Source: Chalciporus piperatus
Lineage: Eukaryota > Basidiomycota > Agaricomycetes > Boletales > Boletaceae
Direction of reading: 5' to 3'
Assembly: GCA_038093975.1 (NCBI GenBank)
Contig: JBBPTG010000025.1
Location: 164,857 to 228,856, forward strand
Length of the DNA: 64,000 nucleotides
This document shows, one piece after another, positions 22,155 to 31,954 of the stretch (within the stretch, counting starts at the first letter, position 1; every line of letters starts with the position of its first letter). The position numbers were made by a program, and so were the translations under genes. Under the pieces are notes generated by a model that saw nothing but the letters and a program-made list of their open reading frames with translations, searched no databases and was not told the DNA's origin.

Positions 22155-23734
22155 TGGGGAATGGCTGCCCCATGGCTAACAGCCCCGTTCATTGAAATTT
22201 GACACCATGTAGGTGTCAACGTAAACCACAGCATACGGTGAATGGGCTATGTAACCCTGGACAGCATGCAACGCTGCCGCAATGTAAATCAGACAACGTG
22301 TAAAGAGAATGATTGGACTAGCCCTATTGGCGAAAGCTATGAATTGTCTAGCCCGTCGGCAGGGGGTCTCCTTTCCGTTCCAAGGGAAAGTCTAGTAATA
22401 GGTCCCTGAAAAGTGAGTGAGCTTCATCAACTCGAAGAGCTGGGTGAATAACCACGTGTGCACAAAAGTGAACCAGCTCAGCTCTGGATAGACGTCCTCG
22501 GGGTCCTCATACCTTCTTAAAAACATGCGTGTAATAAAGGCACATCTCCCGAGATGGGCGTCAGGAATTTTTAGAACACACACACACACCAGTGCTTACC
22601 ACCGTCAGCCACAGAGGCTACCTTACCTGAGACTTCCACCCAACCGTGTGGGTCGAGAGGTCCGAGGAACTGAGGATACGGTACCACGGTTTTTCGCTGC
22701 CCCAATCGGTGGCCGTAGTTCAAGTGATTATATGGCGCGGGTGGCCGTCCACACTTTCCGAGTCTCTGACCTAAAAGATCAATGGTTTGATTTTAACTTG
22801 TACATCCACCCTAGACGAGGACGAAAATAGTTCCAGTGAGAACGGATAGAAACCCCCACAATGGCCCGCCAGCTTTCAGGCCTGTTGACATGACCGCCGC
22901 ATCAACCGCACAAAGATTCCCATAGTCATGACTCATAGTCAATGATGGAAACTGGGCGTCAAAGACAACCAACTTCGGGATAGATGTAAATGGGTGGGTT
23001 TTGTTGTACGTTGGAGTCACGGATACATGCGGGGACCTTGGGAAAACTCGCTGGATGTAGTCCAACGGTAATATTTCATAAGAATCATGACTCAAGTCAA
23101 GTGGACGAGACCATACCATATCTTGTCATATGACGCGGCCCGTACGCGGAAAATGGATAGAGCGGCGGAGTGGGGGGTGTATCCGAGTCCTGCTAGGTGG
23201 ACTGAGGTATCCAAAGGGGAGAACGCCGTACATGGTTGCGCGCATAGGGAAAACAGGTATCAGTTTTTTTCAGCTCGTGAGAGCACTGACCTGGATGTGT
23301 TGGAGGTCGCCTGATGGCGTTGCGAAAGGGTTGCGCCGGCGCCACAAAGCCCGTGAAGAAGTGCAGATAAAAGGTTGAGAAGTCACGGACGTAGGCGAAA
23401 AGTCCGAGGGTGGCTTCTTAGAATCCGACTCTCGATCACAGCACGAAGGACGTGGAGGACTCCAGGAGGAGAGGACGCGGGCAAGCCTACACTGGAAACC
23501 TTGCCATCCCATATGTGGCTGCCTATATTAGCGGAGCAAATGGGTGCAGAGCGTAAGGATTACCCAGTTGAAGTGTTGTTACCAAGATTTCTTGAGTGTG
23601 TAGACGGGATCTGATAAAAAAAATCCAACGGAGTTGCGTTGCTGATGGGCTACTCGACAAGATATTGACCAACTAAGAGGAACTTGACTCCGAAAAGGAT
23701 TTCTGTGGGTCACAAGGAGCGCGGATATAACTTC
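22155..23734. other. Gene-poor region with possible decayed minus-strand gene
   Basis: Several minus-strand fragments have membrane-protein character: VRDFSTFYLHFFTGFVAPAQ near 23340-23410, AGGPLWGFLSVLTGTIFVLV near 22815-22875 and SWFTFVHTWLFTQLFELMKL near 22410-22480. I could not join them through good splice sites into one frame or assign a family. They may be an uncharacterised membrane enzyme gene or its remnant. A short CA repeat lies at 22575-22589. Confidence 0.35.
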
Positions 23735-24332
23735 TCAGGTGTCTACGGACTCTTTTACATTCGGATTTGGGTAGAGGAACTCTGCAGTTTCGGGAAAGTT
23801 CTTTGCGAGCGCCTCGTTTAACAACGTGCGATAAGACTGGGAGAATTTATGAGCTACGAGGATCACGAAACTCAGTGACGCAAGGTAACGTACATCAATA
23901 GCAGCTATCTTTCCATTCATGAACTGGTTCTCAGTTGCCGCTCTCTCTAATCTCTCCTTGGTGAGTTGCATCGGATTTCTCGAGTTGTCGATATCTTGCA
24001 ACACCTGAAAGGGGATCATGGTTCGAATGTGTTGTGCCATCTCGTCGATTGTCGCCAGATGACGAACCACCTCATTGCTGGGATGGATAGCATGAATGAC
24101 GATATCTAGGGAAAGATACTGTGACATACGCCCTGAGACCAACTTGCTTTCCACCGGCTGGGTTATCGCGCTCCTTTGTGGAATCATTGATCGCGGTCGT
24201 GCCGAGATTGTACAACGCGTGTGCGAGTCCATGTAGCTCCAGCTCTAAATCACCTTGCGAGCCCTCGGGAGGAGGTGACTGCGAAGACCGTGGTGAGTCT
24301 GGTGCATGCGTGTCTAATGGCTCATCCGACAT
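23735..24332 (-). CDS. MED10: Mediator complex subunit 10
   Basis: Middle-module Mediator subunit (yeast Nut2) linking activators to RNA polymerase II. Three exons: an acidic, Pro/Ser-rich start, then DLELELHGLAHALYNLGTTA and ERDNPAGGKQVGLR; exon 2 gives ANEVVRHLATIDEMAQHIRT, IPFQVLQDIDNSRNPMQLTK and ATENQFMNGKIAAID; exon 3 gives SYRTLLNEALAKNFPETAEF and stop TGA at 23735-23737. The blocks cover the whole family domain. Intron 1 is best read as GTATGT...CCCAG because only this restores LRANEVVRHL. The start codon is only 10 bp from the end of the hairpin-rich element upstream, so its promoter must lie within or beyond that element. Confidence 0.93.
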
Positions 24333-24350
24333 GTGTCTTTAATCGAGGAA

Positions 24351-24385
24351 ATTTACATGCTGTGCGGGGGGCACAGCATGTAAAT
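24351..24385. repeat. Perfect 15-bp-arm palindrome
   Basis: ATTTACATGCTGTGC, five G, then GCACAGCATGTAAAT. The second arm recurs with one change at 25201-25215, the right end of the element. Confidence 0.9.
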
Positions 24386-24393
24386 GCGTAAAT

Positions 24394-24500
24394 GGGGTTC
24401 CTTCGGGGAACCCCGGGGTCGCACCGCTTGCCGGATATGGCAAGCGTTTTGCAGGCGAAAGTCGCCCGAACGAGCGCGGTCGCGTTCGACGACGGGCGAC
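24394..24500. repeat. Three consecutive perfect hairpins
   Basis: GGGGTTCC (24394-24401) pairs with GGAACCCC (24407-24414); CGCTTGCC (24425-24432) pairs with GGCAAGCG (24439-24446); GTCGCCCG (24461-24468) pairs with CGGGCGAC (24493-24500) and encloses CGAACG/CGTTCG. Each is a perfect inverted repeat with a short loop. Confidence 0.85.
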
Positions 24501-24681
24501 GTCGAAGACCGAATGGAGGTGGAGGGGCTCGGGCACAGAGGGCCCTTGGCGAGAAGGGTGGTCTGGTCTCGTTTGTGTAGAAAAAATCAATAGAAAAATG
24601 GTGTACATTCTGCTAAGTAACTGAGTGTGAACCTACATTATGGAAGCTTGTTCGAGGTGCATGGTCACTGCGAGAACGATC

Positions 24682-24699
24682 GGCGCGCGTCAGCGCGCC
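24682..24699. repeat. Perfect 7-bp-arm hairpin
   Basis: GGCGCGC, loop GTCA, GCGCGCC. Part of the hairpin series in the element. Confidence 0.8.
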
Positions 24700-25135
24700 C
24701 CACCGGAGATGCTGTCGAGGTCTGGAGGAGTGGTGTGTTGTAAAATCGATCTCGAGCGAAGGCGGGCCGGAAAACGATTTACAGACGGGCGTGTAATTTT
24801 TGTAAATTCGAGCGCTGATTGGCTGACGCGTGTGTAAATGTTGTAAATTTTTCGGGCCAACTCACTTTACGCACTTATCCCCGCCAAACGGGCACTTATC
24901 TCCACTTTACACCTTTGTACCCCAGTTTCCTAGTCTTTTTTTCGATGTAGCTACCTATTTACACAGTGTAGAATGCTTCCCCAGTCGTTCTCCACCCGTC
25001 CCGACCCTTTTCGCGTCTTTCTCGACGAGCGCGGTCGTCGCCGTGCGTCACTCGCGGACTCGACCTCCTCCTCGAGCGCGCGCCTCCCGCATTTGGAAGG
25101 GGTCCGGTGATGTAAGCGACGACGCGACGCGTCGG

Positions 25136-25166
25136 CACGTGACTCAGCGGAACCCCAAGTCACGTG
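25136..25166. repeat. Perfect 9-bp-arm inverted repeat with CACGTG boxes
   Basis: CACGTGACT (25136-25144) pairs with AGTCACGTG (25158-25166). Each arm holds an E-box CACGTG, and another CACGTG lies at about 25174, so basic helix-loop-helix factors could bind here. Confidence 0.75.
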
Positions 25167-25223
25167 TCACGTTCACGTGCCCGATTGCCTTATCCGGGGT
25201 GCACAGCTTGTAAATTTCTCGAG

Positions 25224-25834
25224 ATAAGTGATGACATCAAGATGACATTGCTTGCTTCAGGGGAAAATGATTTGTATATTTCCAAACGAGGACAGATATA
25301 TACACTAGGGTTAGGGTTAGAATTCAAGAAGAGCGAAAAAAAACGGCCTGCCCAGCCAGAGTGGCCGTGGCAGGACAGGAAAATATTGAGACAGTGCATG
25401 AGCCGAAGCTCATACAAACCGCGGACACCCTCTGTATGGACAGGGTCGCCGTGCTATGGAAGGTCCCCGTGGCCCGTAAACCCGGATACCTGAAGGGGCG
25501 TGCGCCATCAAGGTAAGTATGAGTTGTTCAGTTGTCTGCTCCCCAGCTTTATACCTCAACTGTCTGCGCACGGACCACAAGATCCTCAGTTCGCTTTTGG
25601 CAACTCAACGAAGCCATTTCTGGAAAGACCCATATGTCAAGACCCGTTCCGTCAGTTCCGTGTGCTGTTGCGAACAATGCGATCACAGGCGCTCTACGAG
25701 TATCTCTATCATTGAGCATGCCAGGTTTGGGACGGTCAGCCAGGATTCTTACACGTTCACTTCAGTCGCCTGGTATACGTTCCCCTCGCAGCTCATTTTT
25801 GAAATCTGTTGCCTTCCGAGGCGCCGATCGAAAT
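25224..25834. other. Upstream region of TPMT-like gene, with telomere-like motif
   Basis: Contains CTAGGGTTAGGGTTAG at 25305-25320, two and a half copies of the fungal telomere unit. The reading frame of the methyltransferase is open upstream to 25532, so part of this interval could be coding (an Arg/Ser-rich N-terminal extension) rather than leader. Confidence 0.5.
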
Positions 25835-26723
25835 ATGTCTGCAGTATCCCCTTCCCCTCCCATTGCAGTTGCTAACAAAGAACTGGTTGAACTGATGAAA
25901 GAGAACCCAACTGCCGGTTGGGACAATGCATGGTCCGGTGTGAGCTCGTTATAAATTCATCGCAGTGTTACCATCTTGCTTGCAGGAGGATCGGTCTCAC
26001 CCCATGGGACTCGGGCGACGTCCAGCCTGCGCTCCGTGACCTGATTTTGTCAAATGAGCTTGAGCTTCCCAAGTCAGGTCGTGCTCTGATTCCGGGTTGT
26101 GGTACGGTGAGTATTATTTATTAGAAACCACCAAGCTGCATTCACTCCATGTCGCCAAGGGGTATGACGCGACTTTAATCGCATCCCGCCTTGGTCTCGA
26201 CACGCTGGGCATTGACCTATCCCCCACGGCCGTCCAGGCTGCTCGCGAGTAAGGTGTACAGGACAATTACATGGCTTGTACTGATTCCCTCCAGTCACTT
26301 CGCAAAGATTTCTGCAGGACTTCCCGCTACCAAAGTGTCATTCGAAGCTGTTGATTTTTTCGATTTCTCGGTCCCCGACGACCTGAAATTCTCCCTCATA
26401 TTTGAACACACGTAAGTGTTTTTGCTGCCTCGCTCGCAACTTTTCGGTAGCCCTTTTGTAGGTTCTTTGTTGCTATTCCGCCGGCTCTTCGGAGTGAGTG
26501 GGGGAAACAAATTTCCGCGTTGCTGAAGCCAGGCGGTTATCTCATCACGTTGATCTTTCCGCTCAACCTTCCCGTGGAGGAGGGGCCGCCTTTCTATGTC
26601 ATACCCGAACACTACGACGAGGTTCTCGGAGAGGGTTGGGAGAAGTTACTCGATAGAGTCCCGACAAACTCGCACCCAAGGCGTGTGGGGAGGGAGAGGC
26701 TCGTCATCTATAGGAAATTATAA
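25835..26723 (+). CDS. TPMT-family SAM-dependent thiol methyltransferase
   Basis: Methyltransferase of the thiopurine/thiol S-methyltransferase family. Exons give WDNAWRIGLTPWDSGDVQPA (family N-terminal signature W..TPWD.G), SAM motif I (RALIPGCGTGYDATLIASRL), the acidic ribose-binding residue in TLGIDLSPTAVQAARE, then VSFEAVDFFDFSVPDDLKFS, FFVAIPPALRSEWGKQISAL and LLKPGGYLITLIFPLNLPVE. The end is RRVGRERLVIYRKL. About four short introns; the first is best placed just after NA, using donor GTCCGG, which restores the signature. Met at 25835 gives a normal family length. The frame is open upstream to Met codons at 25718 and 25532, and the residues between are Arg/Ser-rich, so a mitochondrial-targeted longer form is possible. 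Natural substrate unknown. Confidence 0.85.
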
Positions 26724-26935
26724 TAGTCATCTATGCACGAATAGGACCCGTTTTTTTCGGGTTGATCCAGTCCTTGGAAGACTTCCATGTGCGGACATGA
26801 TCGACAGGCTGAATTGGTCTTCCAACCACGTGTGAATTTTTGCAAGCTCAAGACCAACCTCTCCAGACTCGAGAGCACAGTACCACCATATTTGCGGTCG
26901 CAAGTGGGTTTCGGAGGCGGCCTGACGCGTATGCC

Positions 26936-28938
26936 ATGCAGAGGTCTTTCACGAACATCCGAATCGCAACCAACCCTCGACGTCCTCCCCTACACCGACG
27001 CGTTCACCTCTCCGCGACCTTACCTGCACCCAGCATTGTTAATTCCAGATTCGATACCGAGTCGTACGCAGACAGGGACTCCATTCGGGATCGCAAGCTC
27101 AATGGTATAAAGAGCATATTGTCCCAGGTTGGAACCGACAGTTCAATCGTTTGGGCACGATACGTGGACTTCACGAGCACCCTCGATTACCGCAGTCTCC
27201 CCCTTGAAATCCACCAACAGGTCCTTCGGAAATGTGTTCCCCATCCCACAGCTCTTCGTCCTTTCGCTGCTCGACGTATGCAAGGCCCTGCACCCCCTCG
27301 CTCCGCTCATATATACGAGGCTCGGTTGAAGACTGTCATGCGCAACATTCGTTCCCTGACCAAAAAGCCTTCCGTCGACGACTACAATTACATTCTGGAG
27401 CAGTTCGCTGCCGTTGGTCATTTATACGGTTCTATGAACGTATATGATGAACTCACACACGTCCTCAAGCTCCAGCCTAACATCCGGACGTTCTGTCTCA
27501 ATCTCCAGACAATTGGCCACCGACTCACACTTCCTATGTACAAATCTCGGAGAACAAAGATTCAGACTGACTGCGCAGACTTTTGCAAGCGGTTGCTGAA
27601 CGACATGAACATCCTTGATATCCCCTTTACCTCCACCGTTCTTGACCTCGCCATGCGCATATCAAAGGAAACGGCGGACCAGGCCACATATACGCAACTA
27701 TTGAAGTTGGTCTATGGGATTGACTTGGACTTCCCTGACCATCCCCCTCTACAATGGGATCAGACCACGCCTGTCGATGCCGAGGCTGGTATTCCTCAAC
27801 TATCTGGATTCCAGCCTTTCTCCACTGCCGCGCTAAACACGACCATTGACATGATCGGTCGATCTGGCAACGTTTCTAAACTCGTCCAGACTTTCGAGGT
27901 CCTCACCCAACCCTTACCCCCACAAGCCAGTCAACATTATTCCATGGAGTTCGATGAAGAAGACGACTTCGGTGTCGTCAACCCCGCCGCTACCCAACCA
28001 CATCGGACTCCGCATGCGAAACCGAATTCTACCACTTACAATCTCCTACTCAAACACCTGTCGCGTGCTAATCATTCAACTCTCGCTCGACACTACCTCT
28101 TCCAGGCATACAGGCTTGATCGAGTCGTGGATCGAGCTGTGCGGACGCAGATCTATCATTCCCCATACAAAACACCAGCACCCCAATTCGCCATCAACAA
28201 GACCATGCTCATCTCCGTGTTTGGAACGGCGAAAACGAACAAAGATATGGAGTTGATGCGATTTGTTGGATACATCGCGCGTCAGACGTATAGGAGAAAG
28301 AAGAATGACATTGAATATTATAAGGAACTCCGGGAGCTGCGGCGGCAGGGACTACAACCTGTTGCACCAGATCACAACCCTTCTCGACCTTTCTCGACCT
28401 TACTCGTCGATACGGCCTCGTCGTCGTCGTCGTCTCAGGCTGCTGCTTCTCCCGATTCCCCGACAGTTGCACTGTCAGAATTCTCACGTCCCATCAAGTA
28501 TTTCGACATATCTCTCCACCTGGATATCCTTCAAAAGGGCATGGAGGATGTTGCTGCTTTCTACACTCAAGAATTCCTCCCATCTCTTACTCGCAAGACC
28601 CAACGTGTCAAGGAACGGTTAGGGAGACGGGTGTGGAATCAAAAGGACGTGTACTTGCGCACTACGCGTGACCGATCGGTCGTCTCACGGGAGAATTGGA
28701 AGGACATGGTGAACTTTCAGTTGGACAGGACACCTGAGGGTGAAAAGCTGGCTAAGACGAGGGCTGCTGCTCGAGCAAAGCCGGGACGATTAGCAGCTTC
28801 GAAGGGATTGGGAACTTCAGCGGTTGGGAATCGTTCCTCGATAGCCTTTTGTGAGTTGAATGCTTTCTATGCAAATGTCGGCGCTCATTCGCTGATGCTG
28901 TCCTTTCGTTAGTTAATCCGTCCTTTAATGGGAGTTAA
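26936..28938 (+). CDS. PPR-like mitochondrial RNA-processing protein
   Basis: Long protein (about 660 residues) with an Arg-rich, acid-free N-terminus (MQRSFTNIRIATNPRRPPLH) typical of a mitochondrial presequence. Helical-repeat blocks with PPR character follow: VDDYNYILEQFAAVGHLYGS, YDELTHVLKLQPNIRTFCLN, TTYNLLLKHLSRANHSTLAR and LNTTIDMIGRSGNVSKLVQT. The C-terminal part is Ser-rich (a TCG/TCC run near 28420), then basic. Family members act on organellar transcripts; the target here is unknown. One long exon is followed by a short intron after SSIAF, giving the ending FNPSFNGS and TAA at 28936-28938. The frame is open to Met at 26840; I chose Met33 because it gives the better presequence. Confidence 0.82.
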
Positions 28939-29141
28939 CCGTGGTGTTCCTAGGCATACTCATCGAAGTCGACATACATTATATATCTTACGTTCGTCTA
29001 TATACCGCGAGTTGAGGTTTTCTGATGCGGGACAGCAACGACGTGCATCCATGGCTGAACTATCTGGCATCTGAGCCGCAAGTATACACAACAAACCTAC
29101 ATCCAATGGCCGAAAAATCGTGCAAGTACATAAACCACAAA

Positions 29142-30955
29142 CTACACCAACTTCTTGTGCTCCGCAGCCCGATCGTCTACGACTTTCTCCATGGCATCTA
29201 GCCATAAGTTAATGTCTGTCTGATTAACACCCTTGGTTGACAATCCATTCGAAGCGGAAGACGCAGCTACGCTGGAGGCACGCGTGCCAACACCGATGTA
29301 TCGTGCTAACGCGAGTACGGGCAGGCGACGAAGTGCGCGACCTGAGAGACCTTGCTCCTGTTGAATTCCACAGAGTCATGTGGGAGACAAGAGGAAAAAA
29401 TATTCATAAACCGTCTTACCCTGCACTTGGCGGCGAGCCGGAGGAGTGTTCTCCCTATTTTGTCTTTCTGAGTACGGGCCGGATCCATGATCTCGTCGGA
29501 TAGACTGTTCTCAGAATGCCACCCATGTTTTTCCATATACAGCACATCTTCCAGTGACGGGACAGACTGCAAAGTAATCAGCAATCGTTTGGGTGCCTGC
29601 TCTGACTCGGACTGACCACTTGATGCACTATACCCTTCAGGACGAATTCGCAGAGTGAACTACGAAGGATCTCGTAGATAGCCTCCCGAGGGGGAACATC
29701 TATGTACTGAATGATGTCCGCCCTATCAACGAAAGCAGAATCTATCGCCAAGTCAGAGGGGGGATCCACGATAGAGGGATGACAGACCGATGGCTTTAGC
29801 AAGGTTGCTCGTCGACATCACTAAGACATTTTTTCTGTGTTTCAACTTGTCAAGTTGAGTAAGGAGGGCGTTGACCACCTAAATGTTTCATTAGGATGTG
29901 AGACAGAATGACATCAACTATTGACTGACCCGCAGACCATCAGACGGCTCAGTTCCTGCCATAGCGCCTGCTCTGGCCGCTGTCAGAGACTCGACTTCAT
30001 CTACAGGGAGACGTTAACCTGCGCATATATGCAGTGATGGAGGGATGGGAGAAACCGACCGATGAGCACGATCACGAAACAATCCTCATCTTCGACCATT
30101 TCCATGATGCTGTTGAATAATCGTTGAACGAGCTTTCCTGATTCTGAGAACCAGCGGGAAAAGAGAGAGTGCGAGTTAATTTCCAGCAAACGCGCTTGCG
30201 TGTAGCTGTCAGTTAGGGACTTAATATACACATACAGCAAGATCTCTGAGAGCGCATACCGATGTGAGAGTCGTATTGAAAGTTTCTGAGCTAGCGCTCG
30301 ACAGAGCGAGGTTTTTCCCGTCCCAGGAGGACCGTGAAGTAGAACCACTCTGTTCCATGAGATGAGGTTAACTGAATGGTGGTGAGTGAGTGAGCTCAAA
30401 TAAAGCGCGAATGCCTACAGTCAACTTTAGCATCGCTCAAAACAAGGGTGGCATGTATGTAGTCGAGGAGTTTCAGTTTGATGTTGTCCGCGTATATCAA
30501 TCCCTCCCACAATCCCTCCCAGGATCTACAGGGTAACTCACAGACACTGGCCGCAAGTACGTCCTCACCTCCATCGCCAGAGCCGTTGGCGTATTCTTCT
30601 ATAGTATCGCTCTCGGATGGCTGGTAAGTGTGTATTTGAAGCGAAATTTCACTCAGGGGAAGGGAGGTTGAGGGACACGAGGTCTCGGCAACTGCGATAC
30701 GCTCGACTGAGGACGCAAGAGTTGGATCGACTTCCCAGCCATTCAAGACTGAGGGGAGAGATAGTCGCTCAAACGACGTGGTTATGTAGTCCCGCACGAG
30801 ATCTTGTATGATATCCATTCTTCTCCGTGCCTTTGGGGCAAGACGGACCTCGACTGTAGATAGAGAGCAGCTCGAGCGATGATTAGATATCCACAAGGAT
30901 AACGTTTACCGTGCACTGTCCATATCTCCGGTTCAGTGGATTGATGTTGGTCCAT
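29142..30955 (-). CDS. PCH2: Pachytene checkpoint AAA+ ATPase Pch2/TRIP13
   Basis: AAA+ remodeller of HORMA-domain proteins in meiotic chromosome-axis control and, in many eukaryotes, the spindle checkpoint. Exons join to a non-AAA N-terminal domain ([20 protein letters not shown], then ...[20 protein letters not shown]), Walker A ([20 protein letters not shown]), Walker B (CFVIVLIDEVESL), sensor 1 ([14 protein letters not shown]), [20 protein letters not shown] and a sensor-2 block ([20 protein letters not shown]). It ends [20 protein letters not shown] and TAG at 29142-29144. At least eight short introns, one with a textbook CTAAC branch site. All catalytic motifs are intact. Start at 30955 follows from the exon encoding MDQHQS; it faces the Rdx gene 166 bp away. 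Confidence 0.93.
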
Positions 30956-31121
30956 GGCAGAAAGAGTCGTGCAGGATCGGTGAATGCCGCGAGGAGGACG
31001 CGTTGCAGTGAACCAAACAACGCGTACACAAGGGAGATAACATCACGTGGTCGGAGATCAGTAAGTATGTGACTTACTAGTAGTTACAGACTTGAGCGCA
31101 GCGGTCAACATCGAACGAGAC
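30956..31121. promoter_or_regulatory. Shared promoter, PCH2 and Rdx genes
   Basis: 166 bp between divergent starts. It holds a CACGTG box (about 31046), a plausible bHLH site; otherwise no clear element. Confidence 0.5.
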
Positions 31122-31705
31122 ATGGCGGATACCTCCAGCACACCATCCTGCCCTGCACCAGGCGCAGAACAACCAAGCACCATCTCACAGGATGTGCTCG
31201 ATCCCTCTACTTTCGTTCCACCAACTCCCCTCCCAAGCCCTCGCATCACCATCGAGTTTTGTGATAGAGTACGGATTAACGATTCGAATGGTAAAGCTTG
31301 AAGTTGCTAAACTATCGTATCTCTCTAGTGTCGTTGGTATGTTTGCTTGGTGGCCCTGACAAGATCACGAGTTCAAGGGCTACCGACAGGTTACATCGAG
31401 CAACCTGGGTGTCGACTGAGCTATTTCTTACCTTCCCTCCTCCAGCTCTCAAGGCGATATCGGTCGTGCCGTTGAATGCGGACGATACCGCTGGTCGATT
31501 CCGCGTATGGCTGGAGTTCGAAGGTAACTCCGTCTTGATATGGGATCGTAAAGTCGAAGGCGGTTTCCCAGAACTCAAGGTGCTGGTAAGCAGCTGGCTG
31601 ATAGAGCTGACGGGATACTGTTTGACCTTTGTGCAGAAACAACGCATTCGAGATCGCATCCAGCCCGGCAAGTCACTCGGCCACTCGGACAGAAAGTCGT
31701 CGTAA
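31122..31705 (+). CDS. Rdx (SelT/SelW/SelH) thioredoxin-fold protein, Cys form
   Basis: Small redox protein of the selenoprotein W/H/T family in which the selenocysteine position is Cys. After a Pro/Ser-rich N-terminus, RITIEFCDRCRWLHRATWVS carries the CxxC motif (CDRC). Next come TELFLTFPPPALKAISVVPL, AGRFRVWLEFEGNSVLIWDR and VEGGFPELKVLKQRIRDRIQ, the full family fold. The gene has a remarkable exon of only 8 nt (31329-31336, TGTCGTTG) encoding the second Cys, Arg and two thirds of Trp; without it the redox motif is lost. Introns: 31269-31328 and 31337-31389, plus one after KVL. Start is Met11 of the upstream-open frame because family length fits; 31092 is an alternative. Confidence 0.9.
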
Positions 31706-31954
31706 ATGCATTGCAGCCTATATGATAAATAATATCGAGTCGCATAGAAATTGTTTCTCCATCCGCTTGAGAGCGTAATGGATTTACTTTGAGTTCGTAT
31801 CCAAGTGGTGTGGAGTGTGGACTTGTTTTCCGCCACATGATATTGGCTCCGTGTAGCACCTGGTCTTTTCGAGTTGTTGAGCTCAGGCTCGTCCAAGTCA
31901 TTAATTGCTTCGCCTCGAACCCAACTCACGCTCCCTTTTCTCTTACAGACTATC

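Larger units (their letters stand above)
24343..25223. mobile_element. Hairpin-rich element with imperfect terminal inverted repeats
   Basis: 881 bp. The left end TCGAGGAAATTTACATGCTGTGC (in two parts: TCGAGGA + AATTTACATGCTGTGC) faces right end GCACAGCTTGTAAATT + TCTCGAG; the inner 16 bp match at 15 positions. Inside are at least six perfect short hairpins and eight copies of TGTAAAT or its complement (24351, 24379, 24778, 24801, 24833, 24842, 24957, 25209). It is GC-rich compared with its flanks and has no believable protein. This fits a MITE-like or other non-autonomous DNA element, but no target-site duplication is clear and it could also be a structured regulatory region. It fills the space upstream of MED10. 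Confidence 0.55.
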
